Shown piece after piece: positions 1-11,400 of a DNA stretch of 33,662 nucleotides. The stretch is from Cudoniella acicularis (lineage: Eukaryota; Ascomycota; Leotiomycetes; Helotiales; Helotiaceae), in the NCBI GenBank assembly GCA_013054445.1, contig JAAMPI010000514.1, positions 1 through 33,662 of the forward strand, written 5' to 3'. The notes beneath the pieces were generated by a model that searched no databases, was not told where the DNA came from, and saw only the letters and a list, made by a program, of their open reading frames with translations. The position numbers and the translations under genes are program-made. Every line of letters begins with the position of its first letter. Position 1 is the first letter of the stretch.

Positions 1-640
1 GCAGCCGGCTCTTCGACGGTAGGCTCTTCGGCAGCGGGCTCTTCGACAATAGGTTCTTCGGTAGCGGGGGTCTCTTCGGCCTCGGCTTCTTTGATAGATG
101 GCTCATCAGTGACGGGTTCTTCAGCAGCTGGCTCTTCGGCAACTGGCTCTTCGGCTTCGGCTTCTTTGGCAGCGGTCTCATCAGCAGCAGACTCTTCTAC
201 AGTAGGTTCAGATTCTTCAGCAGCGGGCTCTTCGATGGCGGGTTCTTCGGCAGCGGGGGGCTCTTCAGCCTCGGCTTTTTCGACAGCTGGCTCTTCGGCC
301 ACCGGTTCTTCAACCACAGCCTCAGGCTCTTCGACAGCAGGTTCTTCGGCCACCGGTTCGTCTGCCACTGGTTCTTCGACGACTGGCTCTTCGGCGATGG
401 GTTCTTCGATAGCAGGCTCTGGCGCCGCCTCAACAACAGGTTCCGGGGCCCCTTCCTCAGCAGGCTCTAGAGTCTCTTCAACAACCGGTTCAGGTGTTTC
501 TTCAGCTGTCTCTTCTACATTTTCTGGGGTCTCCTCGACAACAGGCTCCGAGGCTTCCTCAACAGTAGGTTCTGAAACTTCTTCACCAGGCTCAGGAGTC
601 TCTTCGACAGACGTTGATTCTTCGGGTTCTTGACTCTCCG
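1..640 (-). repeat. Intragenic coding repeats (EEPxxEEP)
   Basis: On the plus strand the units look like variations of GGCTCTTCGGCAGCG and GGTTCTTCGACA. On the coding (minus) strand they read Glu-Glu-Pro-(Ala/Val/Thr/Ile)-(Ala/Val)-Glu-Glu-Pro, interrupted by KAEAEE and SEP variants. Units are 12 to 15 nt and imperfect, so they preserve frame. Copy number is likely to vary between strains (inference). Confidence 0.8.
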
Positions 641-2779
641 AATCAGGTGGCTCTTCTGGTGCTGGCTCGCTTTCAACAATCGGTTTTTGCTCGCTTTCTT
701 CTTCTTTTGGAGACTCGTCGGCAATTGCTTCTTCAACTTCTGGTGTTGAGTGACTGTCTTCTTCTTCGACAGGTGGATCCTCTGTTGCAACTTCTTTATC
801 TGCCTCTGTTTGATTTTCTTCGACGGACTCAGGTGCTGTTTCCTCAGACTTTTCTTCTAGGCTAGGCTCAGATGCGACAATATCTTCAGAAGTCGGTGGT
901 TCCTCTACAGTAGTATCCTCTTCAGGCAAAGCAGTCTCCTCTGAAGTGCTCTTGTCCTCTACCTCCGCTGGGGCTTCTGCAGCAGGTTCGGGTTCAGTGG
1001 GAGCTTCGGTCGGAAGTTCTTCAGCCTCGGTGGGACTACTCTCCTCAGAAGCAGGCTTGGTTTCTTCTTCAGGAGTGACTGGTGGCGGTTCATCTTTTGT
1101 TTCCTCCACTTCAGGAGAAGGCTCTGGAGCTGTCTCGGTTGCAGTTGGCTCTTCGGCCTTTGTTTCCTCTACAGCTTCCTCGGGAATGGGACTCTCCTCT
1201 GGCGCTGGGCTTTCACCTTCAGCACTTGGGGCTTCGTCTTGACTTTCTGTTGCTGGCTCCACTTCCGATACAGGCTCAGAGCTAGGCTCCGTTTCAGAGG
1301 GAGCATTCTCGATAGCGGGAGCTGGCTCTTCATTCACGCTTTCCTTGGCAATTTCGGTTGTTGTTGGAGGTGCCGCATCTTCTGTTTCTTCCGGTGTGCT
1401 TTCGGCTTCTGGGTTACTTTCAATTGTCACTTCCGGCCCAGACTTGTTTGCAGCATTCGGTGGAGCGCTTTCAGATGTCTCTTCATTAACCGCAGGAGCC
1501 TCCTCAGTTGTCTGTTCTTCGGCAGGGGCGGCGGCCTCATCCGTTTCAGGTGAAGCTTCAGGTTCTTTTGGGGCTTCAGCTGACGGCTCAGCAACTTCTT
1601 CTGGAGATTCTGGTACGAGCGTCACTTCTTCCAGTGCCGGAGTCTCTTCCGAGGCTTTAGGGGTAGGCGTTGCTTCCTCGGCAACAGGGGTTGCCTCCTC
1701 GGTGACTTCAGGGGTAGGTGTCACCTCCTCGGTAGCGGGTGTGGGTTCTTCAGGCGCTGGCGCTGGGACTTCTGGTGAACTCTCAGATTCAGGTTCTGGG
1801 GCGGGTGTCGGACCTTGCTCTTCTGACAATGCCTCAGGCTCTGATGTCACTTCGGCAGGTGCATCGGAAGAGCTTTCGGCATCATCGGAGGGAGATGGTG
1901 TAGCGTCACTTGGTCCAGCATCAGCAGAACTTTCATCTGGCGAAGGAGGGTCTGAAGCTTCCGGTGTTGGTAGTGGAAATAGCTTTTGTTTGCCGCCCCT
2001 GTCCTTTCCTTTGCCTTTTCTCTTGTCCTTCTTGCTTTTGGATGTTTTTTCTGGTTTCTCTGGTTTCTCTAACTTCTCTGGCTCAACAAGCTTTTCTGGC
2101 TCTGGTTCTTTCTCCACCTTTCCGGATTTCTCTGACTTGGATCCCTTCTTCTTTGCATCCTTCTTCTTGTTCTTCTTTCCTTTTGACTTGGGACTAGCTA
2201 TTGGTTCTTGCTCAGCTAGTGGTTCGACGTTTTCTTCCTCCTCCTGAGTAACAGGCTCATCTTCGGTCGCAGGTTGCTCCTCAATTGGTGCGGGGCTAGC
2301 TTCCTCAGCGGGCTTTTCGCCCTCTGGCTCAGCATCAACTTCTACATCTTCGATATGGTCCTTAATTGGCGGCGGCGGCGGTGCCTCCTCGACAGGAGCT
2401 TCCTCAGTTTCTATAGCGGCTTCGGGTTGTTCATCGTTATTCGCCAAGGTGGGATCATCGTTTTTTTCTGCTTCTTCTACCACAAATTAGCTCTTTCTCA
2501 AACTCAATTGGCTTCCATACTCACCTAAATCATCGGATTCGTCGCTGTTCTCCCCTTGCTTACATGCATTCAGAAGGTTCACATCGTGTGGTGTGCCCGT
2601 AAACGTGACAGGCTCTGTAAGTTGCGTGGTCTGGACAAGTGACCAATCATAGTTAATTCCCGTCCGGTGTGGACAAAATGAAACGTGTTCCATACTGATG
2701 AATTTCTCTCGTCCGGAGACACAGATGGAGGAGTATCGAGCGGGATGACTTGGGTATCCTCTTTATTCTCTTCTCCCAT
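1..2779 (-). CDS. Glu/Pro/Ala-rich repetitive protein, 3' end outside window
   Basis: I do not recognise a named family. My model is exon 1 2696-2779, exon 2 2525-2630 and exon 3 from 2476 past the left edge, with introns of 65 nt (phase 0) and 48 nt (phase 1, branch GCTAAT). It gives 888 residues within the window and the frame is still open at base 1. The N-terminus ([10 protein letters not shown]...) is followed by an acidic, disordered stretch. A Lys-rich island lies around 2000-2200 ([15 protein letters not shown], then EKPEKPEK repeats) and could act as a nuclear or nucleolar signal. After that come hundreds of residues dominated by E, P, A, T and S, ending in near-perfect EEPxxEEP units at 1-640. 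No folded domain is visible. The start is the first ATG whose exon joins in phase; the same frame is open upstream to about 2973 without another ATG. A scaffold or cell-periphery role would be guesswork. Confidence 0.75.
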
Positions 2780-4360
2780 GATCAGGGATAGCGGGATCTC
2801 GGCTCTATGCGGGTACACCCGATAATCGAAGGAAATATTTTCGTAGGCACAACAACAGAAGGCGTTGGGCGCGGGTGATGCTAGTAACGTAAACGGGAGC
2901 TGAGCTGGGAAGTGAAAGACTATTAAGTCATCAGGCAAATGGGCTGCCGGTACTGACTGCCAAAGCGGCGATTAAGTAGACGAGAGTGTCTAATTGGCAA
3001 CAGAGTGATTTAGAGTAAGACGAGAAACCAGAGGAAATTCGACACCTACAGTCCCACGTCCGCGGGGGACATCCCACGACAAACTGATTCGAAGGCCCAA
3101 ATGATCAGTATCGTGCTCGCTGGCCATTGGGTCGAGCTGCTGTACTGGCGCCACGTCGCTGCTCAATGGACCAGAGCTCTGGGGACAATGGCCGTGGACG
3201 CAGAGGAGGGGCAGAACTCTGTCAGAGGAGGCCGCGATATCGCAATGTCGATGCGGCCCAACGCTGCAGGCCAGCACGCAAAGGGCTAAAAGGACGCATA
3301 AAAATCTCGAGTCTGCTGGCGACCATGCACAAATTGTCTGAAAAGCTGTCGAGAAGCAGGCCACTTGCAGCGTGCCGGGAAGCCGTTGGTTGGGTATAAG
3401 TGAGGTCTTTCCTACTGGTTCCTGGGCACGCAAAGGGACTGCCTGTCTCCCGTACCCGCCAGCCCGCGGCTTTCGTGCATCGTGGTGCAGTGCAACGTGG
3501 TTCGCCTCGTCTGCCTCGCTGCCCACCACAGCCAATCGAGCAGTGCGGGCCTTGGGCTGCGGAGCGTAAAGCAGCGTGCATCACGAGGAGCGAATCCTGA
3601 TACCTGCCCTGGCAACCCCATAATCGGCGGATGGAGAGTGGTGGTGGGGTTGCAGGTGTGAGTCGAGTATGGATGTGGATGAGGATGGGGATGTGGATGT
3701 GGTAACACTTATTTTAACGTCGCTGCGCTGGCAGGCTCGGGTTTTCATTTTAGCCCGTGGCATTCAGGGGTTGACCCGTTTAGCGAGCCCGTGATCCCGA
3801 TGTGCTCTATCATTTTTGACTTGTTACTATTTTTCTTCTAGTTACATAGTCTTGTTTACACGTACTCCCAAAAATCCACAATGATGGCATATGGTCAATC
3901 TGCTTTCTTCATGAATCGTGCTCCTTACTTCTTTCCACCAATCCCGACCCTCATCTACCATATCAGTGTATCTGTGAATCGTTGGGACGAGCGGTGGAAC
4001 ATGACTCTACTTAATCAGACAGCTTGGACTCCAGTTATCGGTGGGCACTTGCTGCTGGGACGTCACCATGATTGGCGGTGAGCACCGGAGGCCACGTGAT
4101 ACACGGAGCGAGATCCTTCGCTGCAAGCCTAGATGCATCTGGGACATAGGAGAACAAGTCGGTGAACAGGCAGTTGGTATTGGAAGATATACAGCAGATC
4201 CTAAACGCCGGCGCAAAATGTGATCAGGATCTTTAAGGTACGATATGCCATCCATCTTTGACCCTAGCAGCCAGAAAACCCCAAGTAATATGCAGGTCCC
4301 AGGCACAGCAACATACGTCTTGATAGATAAAAAAGAGCCGGAAATGCAGATAACGCTACA
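2780..4360. other. Intergenic, 1.6 kb, no supported gene
   Basis: This holds the presumed promoter and leader of the Glu/Pro-rich gene and the 3' side of snf7. A GC-richer patch at about 3000-3600 produces several overlapping ORFs on both strands that look like composition effects. A 66-codon ATG ORF at 3881-4081 (+) has a reasonable start context but no recognisable similarity or splice partner. A G-rich hexamer-like repeat lies at 3669-3702. Confidence 0.5.
3669..3702. repeat. Short G-rich (GGATGN) repeat
   Basis: Five or six degenerate copies of GGATGT/GGATGA/GGATGG lie in tandem. Antisense translation gives a His-Pro run, which is why a spurious ORF appears there. The closely spaced GG runs could in principle form a two-tetrad quadruplex, but that is weak evidence. 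Confidence 0.55.
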
Positions 4361-5218
4361 TCAAATGGCCATCTCGGCCTGCAATTTCCGGAGCTCCTCT
4401 TCTTCATCATCCTCCACCGCTTTACCTTTCACTGTATCCAAAAATTAGCAAGTGTTACAGGATAGGATGACATCCATTAACTTACAGTCTCCATTCGCCA
4501 CTGCTGGCAGTCTACTTAAACTGTCTGACACCGGCACCGTTCCAGTGTCCAGAATCTTATTATCGAGTGCCTCTTGCTCCATCGCTTCCAACTCGTCTGT
4601 CAATTCTAATTCATCGATGGTATCACCCAGAGGTGCGCTTGTGATAGCACTAGCGATTTCTTCGCCCAATGCATGTTGCTCCCGAAGTTTCTCCCTAAAA
4701 ATAGATTGTCAATTCCCCTTCTAAGACAGTAAAATAGGAGTACGTACATAGTCTCGTCAACCTTATCGATATTGAGCTTGCCGTGTATTTGAGCCATCGC
4801 TTGACCAGCACGCTCCATTGCTGCAAGAGTCTCTCTGTTGATATTTGCTGCCTCGATCGAATATATTTGCTGTTCTAATGTCGCAACTTGGGCTGTCGTT
4901 TGTTCCAGAGTATGTTCATGTTGCTTCTTACGTCGTAACGCAGCCTTTGCAGCTATCACGACAGTCAGCTGGATTTCAGCTAATGGCGCCATTGGGGAGG
5001 GTGGTAGGTGGATGCTAGGGAACTGCGGACGTACCGTTCTTGTTTGTCGTCACATTCTTTCTTGCTATAGCATCCTGTTCATCCATCTGGGTTTGCAGAT
5101 GCCGCTCTCTCTTTTGCAGCATCTCAAGCTGCGACCTCAGTCCAAGAATTGCATTCTTCGGCGAATCCTTCTTGCTCTGGGCACTCTGCCCCCCAAACCA
5201 GCCCCAAACGCCGGACAT
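4361..5218 (-). CDS. snf7: ESCRT-III subunit Snf7/Vps32
   Basis: Four exons (5035-5218, 4748-4952, 4486-4694, 4361-4431), with introns of 82, 53 and 54 nt in phases 1, 2 and 1, encode 222 aa, the usual size for fungal Snf7. The N-terminus MSGVWGWFGG is a membrane-inserting segment. It is followed by the basic alpha1/alpha2 hairpin (NAILGLRSQLEMLQKRE, then AAKAALRRKKQHEH), the central helices (METLAAMERAGQAMAQIHGK-like region), the acidic linker (LGDTIDELELTDELEAMEQEALD) and a C-terminal helix ending LRKLQAEMAI. Snf7 polymerises on endosomal membranes to bud multivesicular bodies and recruits Vps4; in fungi it also serves ambient-pH (Pal/Rim) signalling with Vps20 and PalA/Rim20. The start has A at -3. 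It is divergent from ten1. Confidence 0.97.
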
Positions 5219-5761
5219 CTTATAAGATATGGTATTGGCCCGATAGATTCGATATAAACGGACCGCCGAGCCCCAACAGACTCCAAATGGGACCCCAAGT
5301 AATTTTACTAACTTGAGGGGATGGTGTGGCCAGGATTTCGATGTCGAGATATGCTATCGGGCGGCTGGCGATGGCGGGGCTACTTGCTTCTTTGGACAAA
5401 GATGCAACGAGTTAGATTTCGCTGTAGGATCCTGGAAATGTATATGCGCACAAGCGTGGGTAGCCTTCCCGTGATGGTAAATTGGAGTTGTTCCCTGACG
5501 CGGTTGTTGGGATGTATCTCGCTGCCTATGGCGGTAGTGGTGAATGACTAGAAGTGCGTCGTGCCTTCAAGTCTGCGATGACGCGCCACTAAGAGCCCAT
5601 TCAGGACTAGCGCGGCGGGACCGGGCTAGAAGACATTCACGTGCCATCTACATCCCATGACTATCCAACTTCACGGCCTGAAGAAGGCTGGCCTCCAACA
5701 TCATCGTCAAAGTATTTAACCTCCACTCCTGCTCTGTGGCATACCTCGAATCGTTCTATCT
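5219..5761. promoter_or_regulatory. Divergent promoter between snf7 and ten1
   Basis: This 543-bp stretch separates two head-to-head start codons, so it must hold both promoters unless a further unseen exon exists. An inverted CCAAT (ATTGG) lies at about 5233-5237 close to the snf7 start. No clear TATA box or other gene was seen. Confidence 0.6.
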
Positions 5762-6410
5762 ATGTCCGGTGTTCATAATGGTCCGATACCGACGAGACTG
5801 GCCCTGCTGTCTGATCTTCGAACATTTCCACCGGGGTCAAAAGTCCGCTTTCTCGGATGGTAGGTGTGGGCTTCTAGTTGTACTACTTGCTTTGAAACCA
5901 AGAACTTTTCTTCTATGGAATTGACTACTCGGGTCTGTGGTATTTGGATGTAGCTCATTTTGAGTAAGATACTTTGGAGACAGACTTCAGAATTGCACCT
6001 TTTCACTTCTCTTACCCCATTACCAACTCTCCTTCAAGCTCGCAGCACGCGCAAGAGGCCATGCACATTAAAATCTGCTCATATCACTATACTAAAATTT
6101 TCACAGTGTCACGAACTACTCAACAAATGCAGCCACGCTGACCCTCGAACATGATCATCCCCAAGGTCAATCGCTGAAGGCCCTCGTAAATGTGAAGCTT
6201 CTCCTGGAGACTATCAAGTCTCATGAGACAAGAGTTGGAGAATGGGTTAACGTGATTGGCTACATAAATCCTGAAGCAAAATCAGTCTTGTCAAAAGAGA
6301 AAGATGGAGTTACTGTCCAAGCCCTTGTCTTATGGTCAACTGGTTCTCTTGATCTCCAAGGATATGAGAGGAGTCTAGAGCGACAAAACCTCGATAAAAT
6401 TGAGGCCTAA
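5762..6410 (+). CDS. ten1: CST complex subunit Ten1 (telomere capping)
   Basis: Two exons (5762-5859 and 6107-6410) joined across a 247-nt intron (donor GTAGGT, acceptor TTTTCACAG, phase 2) give 133 aa. This is the normal size of a single OB-fold Ten1. Exon 1 reads MSGVHNGPIPTRLALLSDLR, then FPPGSKVRFLG. The splice restores Cys (TG|T) and continues VTNYSTNAATLTLEHDHP, with the later core GEWVNVIGYI and VQALVLWSTGSLDLQGYE. The pattern 'GSKVRFLGCV...ATLTLEH...LLETI...VGEWVNVIGY' matches fungal Ten1 as I know it. Ten1 works with Stn1 at chromosome ends to limit resection and to help C-strand fill-in. The start context is weak (T at -3). The intron is long for this genome, but no shorter in-frame alternative was found. 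Confidence 0.85.
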
Positions 6411-7921
6411 AAATGATATCCAACTGCCTGATTACTTCACACATCACCTGTTGAGCATGATATCTGAGAATCGGTACAAGTCCACTCACCGGTTCAGCGA
6501 ATGGGTAGACCGCATCACGACGGATGATCATCGAGGAGTTAGTTCCCTTCGCAATTTATCAGCATAGCCACGACTCGATAATTGGTCACCACCCTTGGCG
6601 AGGGTGATAAGCAAGTTCCTGAGCGGATTTCCTTATTGGTGGAAACAATGAAGAATCAATTAGTTTGACACCTTGGTATGTTGTCATTGTTATTATGCGA
6701 TATCCTCAGTGGGGTTGCTATTTTCCAAAAGACACGAGAACTGTTTGAGGTTCCGAAGAATATTATCAGTGATCATTAGCCTGCCAATCATCCCCCTTTA
6801 AATAGTTGAAGACTAATGTGATGGCCCCTTAGGTAGTGATTATGATCTAAGCGCCACAATATCCTGCCAAACCCGCAAATATATGAACGTGGACCTTGAT
6901 TTGTTCCTTCATATCCTATGGCAAATAATATCTCAACTTGAGCCTTCGACAACCTCTACCAAACTCAACACTGTTGCACGTCCATCAAAGTGAGCTAATG
7001 CAATCTAGTCATGCAAATCCATATCAAAAGATTCTACAGACTAATGTTGCCTACCCATGCCAGCTGAGACCCGCACAATCGGTGCAGGAATGAAATATTT
7101 TAGGCTCTCAAACCTTTTCGTCCAGTTGAGCAATACAGTTGGATTGTCTCAGACAAGCCACTGGCAAGCATCATTCCCATTTCAGTCCGGGATATGGTTT
7201 TATTGTTTTCCTTGAGACTTGCGGCCCTTGCGTATATGGGATGTAGGGATGGGATTAGCAATCGCTTTCACCAGTCTTCTTAGAATTCGCTGACCGCTGG
7301 TGCTGGGACATTCCAACAATTTACTTGAGCGAATTTTATTTTCATGCTTCGTCTTCAGCCGCATTGTGGCCTTCGTTTATGGCTGTGGCAGGTGCGCAAG
7401 TGCTTTTCTTCGACGCCCGAGCGGCGATGATAGCCTTGCAAAAATTCGTATCGAAAGTCGCAAAGAAACGTCACTGTGGCGTAAGGCTTCCTCCATGCGA
7501 TTTATCATCATTCGTTACGAGACCACCTTCTTGTCCGAGTTGGAAATATTGCAGACATTATTGATTGTCGCCCCGGTCTGGAAGGCGGCATTGTGGGTGC
7601 GCAGTCCGTTTTCACACGCTTAGAAAAAGGGCACAAATCGTCAGGAAAAGCTCTTGAGCGTTAGGCGCAGCGGTAATGTTGAATCCGAAGTGAACATGAG
7701 CAATGTTGCGAATAAAATCAATCTCAAGTCAAATGCCATATTAAATGCCCCAAATTGCAAGTCGAAAACAACCACGCTATGCAAATCTTCAAAACCGCAG
7801 ACTGTCTTCCTCCAATTGCATCAATTTTGCCCGCCTCATCCACAAAATGCTATGGGCCAAAGATCGAGCCAAAAAACCAAACTTCAAGTGTAGGGGAACA
7901 TATTTCAGACAACCCTGTGAC
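6411..7921. other. Intergenic, 1.5 kb, no supported gene
   Basis: This lies downstream of ten1 and downstream of the small minus-strand gene at 7922-8447, so it is a tail-to-tail region. Only short overlapping ORFs occur (for example 7300-7623), none with recognisable motifs or paired splice sites. There are no tRNA-like arms or terminal inverted repeats, and no strong TpA bias such as RIP-mutated transposons show. Confidence 0.5.
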
Positions 7922-8447
7922 CTATCCTCTCCTTGAACTCTCGCCGGTATATCGATAGTCATCAGAGCGACGTCGTCCGTCACTGCGCTCGTTGGAGTGG
8001 CGACGGTTTCTCGACGATTGATCTGGTCTTGAACCTCTAGATACGACAATTGGTTGGTGAAGTGGTCGTTTAAGCTGCTTGTCTGATTCCTTCTTGGATC
8101 GCGCCGCCGCTTGTTTCTCCCAGACCTCTTTACTCTTCCTGCAGATATCGTCTATTTGTTCCTGCGTCACAAGTCAACAAGCCTGGTATAAGCAGACAAG
8201 TACATTGAGACATTGGTCCTTACATCCGTCAAACACTCTCCAGGCGTAGAAATGAGGAACCCGTCCTCACCCTGTCATTCAATTAGCATAAAGTCTTCCC
8301 TCTCAAGACAAATTCAGACTCCCATACCTCTCTCGTATACGGCCTGACAGTTGCGTCAGGTCCAAGATAATACTGAATCTCTTGCGTTATAACCTTCTTG
8401 TTGATATCCAAATTGGGGATCCAGTAACGGTTCTTCTCTGAAGACAT
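7922..8447 (-). CDS. Small protein with Arg/Ser-rich tail, family unnamed
   Basis: Three exons (8328-8447, 8224-8271, 7922-8161), with phase-0 introns of 56 and 62 nt, give 135 aa. The ordered N-terminal half reads MSSEKNRYWIPNLDINKK, then an EIQYYLGPDATVRPY segment, GEDGFLISTPGECLTDEQID and a helix ICRKSKEVWEKQAAARSKK. The last 50 or so residues are basic and Arg/Ser-rich (SRGSRPDQSSRNRRHS ... YRYTGESSRRG), resembling RNA-binding or nuclear tails. I recall similar conserved uncharacterised proteins in Leotiomycetes but know no function. The conserved-looking YWIPNLDINKK core and the clean splice phases support a real gene. The ATG at 8447 is the first in frame; upstream codons are open but contain no ATG. 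Confidence 0.8.
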
Positions 8448-11400
8448 TGGCACCAAACGTATTGATGGAGAGACCCCTCGGACCTCTACCAAGACATGGG
8501 AAAGAAACCAAAAACAATGAACGATATTATGAAATAATACAAGCAGGTAACAGCGTAAGTATGTTCTGCAGACTTGAATATGTCGTGCACTGAAGTTTAG
8601 AGTTCGTCAAGTTCCCCAACATATTCTATGAAGGAAGTGCTTCGAGGCCTGGAACTATATATTCGAGGTCACGGCAATCGGCCCTGGGAGAAAAGGCTAT
8701 TGACGAAACGGAAACGAAAGAACGAGCAGCTTGCCACACTGGTTAAGCCAAGCCCCTTGCCATCAACGTACGGTATCCGCTCACGTCCACATTCTCAGCT
8801 ATCCGTATCAGAAAAGCAACGCCACAGGTTGCAGGTTGCAGCGCATCGCATCACATCCCATCCCATCGCGGCGACATCACTCAGTCACCATCCATCCATT
8901 ACCCACACGGACCAGAAGCGGTCTCACTCCCTCAACGAGCGCTCCACGTATGCCCTTTCAGATCGTGTGGTCTTCACCGCCGAAGTGTACCTAGACGTCG
9001 CCTCAGTGAGGCTGACTATCCTATTGGCCCCCAGCCTCGCCGGCTAACCTGTCTCGAACGAACACACTCCCCATCCCCAATTGATTCTGACTGGAATGAA
9101 AATACTAATTAGCCTGCTGTGCGTATGGTGGTCACGATCCAAATGATCTGAGGACTGAGGACATATCGCGGTTTTAATTTGCGAGGACCCTTTGTGGAAT
9201 ATTTGATAGGGTGTATGACGATGTTTGTGTTACTGATTTTCGGGGAACTGGTTTTGCATTCGGGCAAGCAAGCGGGCAGTCCGTTTTCGATATCACGCTG
9301 TTCCGTCTTGGACATTACTTTGTTGACCATACTCGAGTGCCCCTCGATTTTGTTGAGAGGTGGCTTATCTGTGTGTATCTACAAACAGAACATGCGTTCA
9401 TCGTTTAAGCACGCGCACGCATCCGCATTCGCCTCATGCATTTCATTCGCTGTCCCCAGATTGGCGATCTCCTCTCCGAGACAATCTGCAAGGATACAAG
9501 TCCAAGAATTACAGCCTCAAATATCGTGTTTAAGAACCATCTCTTCCCACTTTCATGTCTCGAGATACTGTACCCGCTTCGGAAAATGGGGATCGGCATC
9601 AATTTTCTCCAACTCTTTCGAGATCTTCACGCTAAAAGTGGGTTCTATTTCTTGAAAACAAGGCATCGATTGCTGCTCAGCAGCGTCAGCACAATTATGT
9701 GAATAAGCTAAGAGCGCCAATAATTGTCGACTGCCATTCAATTCAGGTTTTTCGTCGCCCTATTACTATGCGTTGATTTTTGAAGAAAGGGATGGAGGAC
9801 AAGTGCCACAATCTCAGGACATGTTTCGAGAAGGAAGTCTGACAGCGTGAAGTTTCAGTGTAACTTTCTTTTCATCCAAGGCAACACTCAGGCAGGGGAA
9901 GGGCAATTCGTCTCGAGACCGGAAGCGGCGGCTCAATAGATGTCGCCCTCACAAGGAGCTGATGGGGGGAAAGAGAGGAAGGTTGCAACCGCAATCCTTG
10001 AAGGGCCGAGTGGAAGACAGCCTCAATTTTTCAGCAACTGGTGAGCAAGAGCGCCCCTTTCAAGAGAGTGGGATTTTGCTGGCCCTCTGGTTGAAGAATT
10101 GACGAAGTGATGTTGATACTCAGGAGCCGCAGAATCATATTTGCTTTTTTCACGGGTCGGCACCTCCGAGGATGTCCCTGGAAAATACTCGATGACACCA
10201 CCAACTTCATGGGAGAAAATTTTCTCCCTCACGGCGAAGAAAAGATTTCTAAGGTGGCGATTGATGGTGGTCGTGGGGTATGCGGTAAAGGAAGAATTTG
10301 CATTGCCCTGCTGTAGTAGCACGGGAAACGGAGGAAGATTTATTCCCGCTATGGTTCGCAAGGCTGAAGTCTCAATCAGCCTCTATGTTACGCATAGGGA
10401 GAGACCGGAGCTTATGGGAAATGCCTGCGCGAAATTAAGATTGCTCATCAGCCTTCTCTTTCAACTGTAGTCGGGCGTTTCCTGAGACGGAACCCGGTTT
10501 GAAATTCGGATATCCGGCAGTAAGGATTTCGGCGTGGGTAGCAAGCGAAATGGAACACGGGTTCTTCGGCGATAATAGCGCAGTATCAAGAGACCTACTT
10601 GACGATGATTGCTATTTGCGAGGCTTCAAGGTTTAAACGCCGAATGAAGAATTGTTTGCGGTGACTACGGGCCGCGTGTATCTCCAAACCTGGGCGGAGA
10701 TCCAAGGAATTCTTTGATCACTTGCAAAGAACCCAGGACCTCCGCTTTAGAGTCGCCGAAAACTTCAGGGGGGAGATCCTGCGTTACGCCTCTGTCCTTC
10801 GAACGCTTTCCCGACCTGGACAATTCCTGACTTCCCAAACCCATATCTCGGAAGGTTGCAAGTACACCCTCAAACCCTCGCTGTCATATTCGGGAACTCG
10901 AAAGACGCATAACGCCCAGCTTTGAAGCCCGAAAGACATAGGCAATGGTTAATGGTTGATGGTATAAGGAAAGTCTGCCGTGTTCATCCACCCTTACACG
11001 TCTTACGTCAGTCAAAAATCTTGCATTAATGACCCGCCTGTTCAGTATAACCACTTCAGCTCTTGTCGGACATGTCGACAATCGAAATCATGGGACACAG
11101 AGAGCGTGAGCTCGTAACCAATCCGAATGGGACTCCCTGCTGCATTGCGACTGACGTGTCCCGAACTTTGAGGACTGAGGATGAGATATCGTGCACAATG
11201 TTGTTGACGACAAGCATTATCTTCGAATTGATGAATAGAAACTTGCTCTCGGAACAACAGCTGCCGCGTTACCACCATTGAGAAACAGTTATGGCAAGGC
11301 CGAAAAGAGCCGGTGATCGCTCGAGTCACTCGACTATCAAGCCCTACGCTACTCGAGGGCATGAAGGCTTGCGTCAATCCTGACAAAGCATACAATGCGT

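Noticed and set aside
91..2247. Ser/Ala/Gly-rich plus-strand ORFs
   Set aside because: They are antisense shadows of the Glu/Pro-rich minus-strand exon, which has matching introns, phases and an ATG exon.
2990..3763. Overlapping ORFs on both strands in the GC-richer patch
   Set aside because: No motifs, no in-phase splice partners, and His-Pro runs explained by the G-rich repeat at 3669-3702.
3881..4081. 66-codon ATG ORF (MMAYGQSAFFMNRAPYFFPP...)
   Set aside because: A length common by chance; no signal peptide, domain or splice support.
9179..9655. 158-codon plus-strand ORF with hydrophobic start
   Set aside because: It opens with TTG; the first ATG gives an unrecognised sequence, and minus-strand ORFs overlap it.
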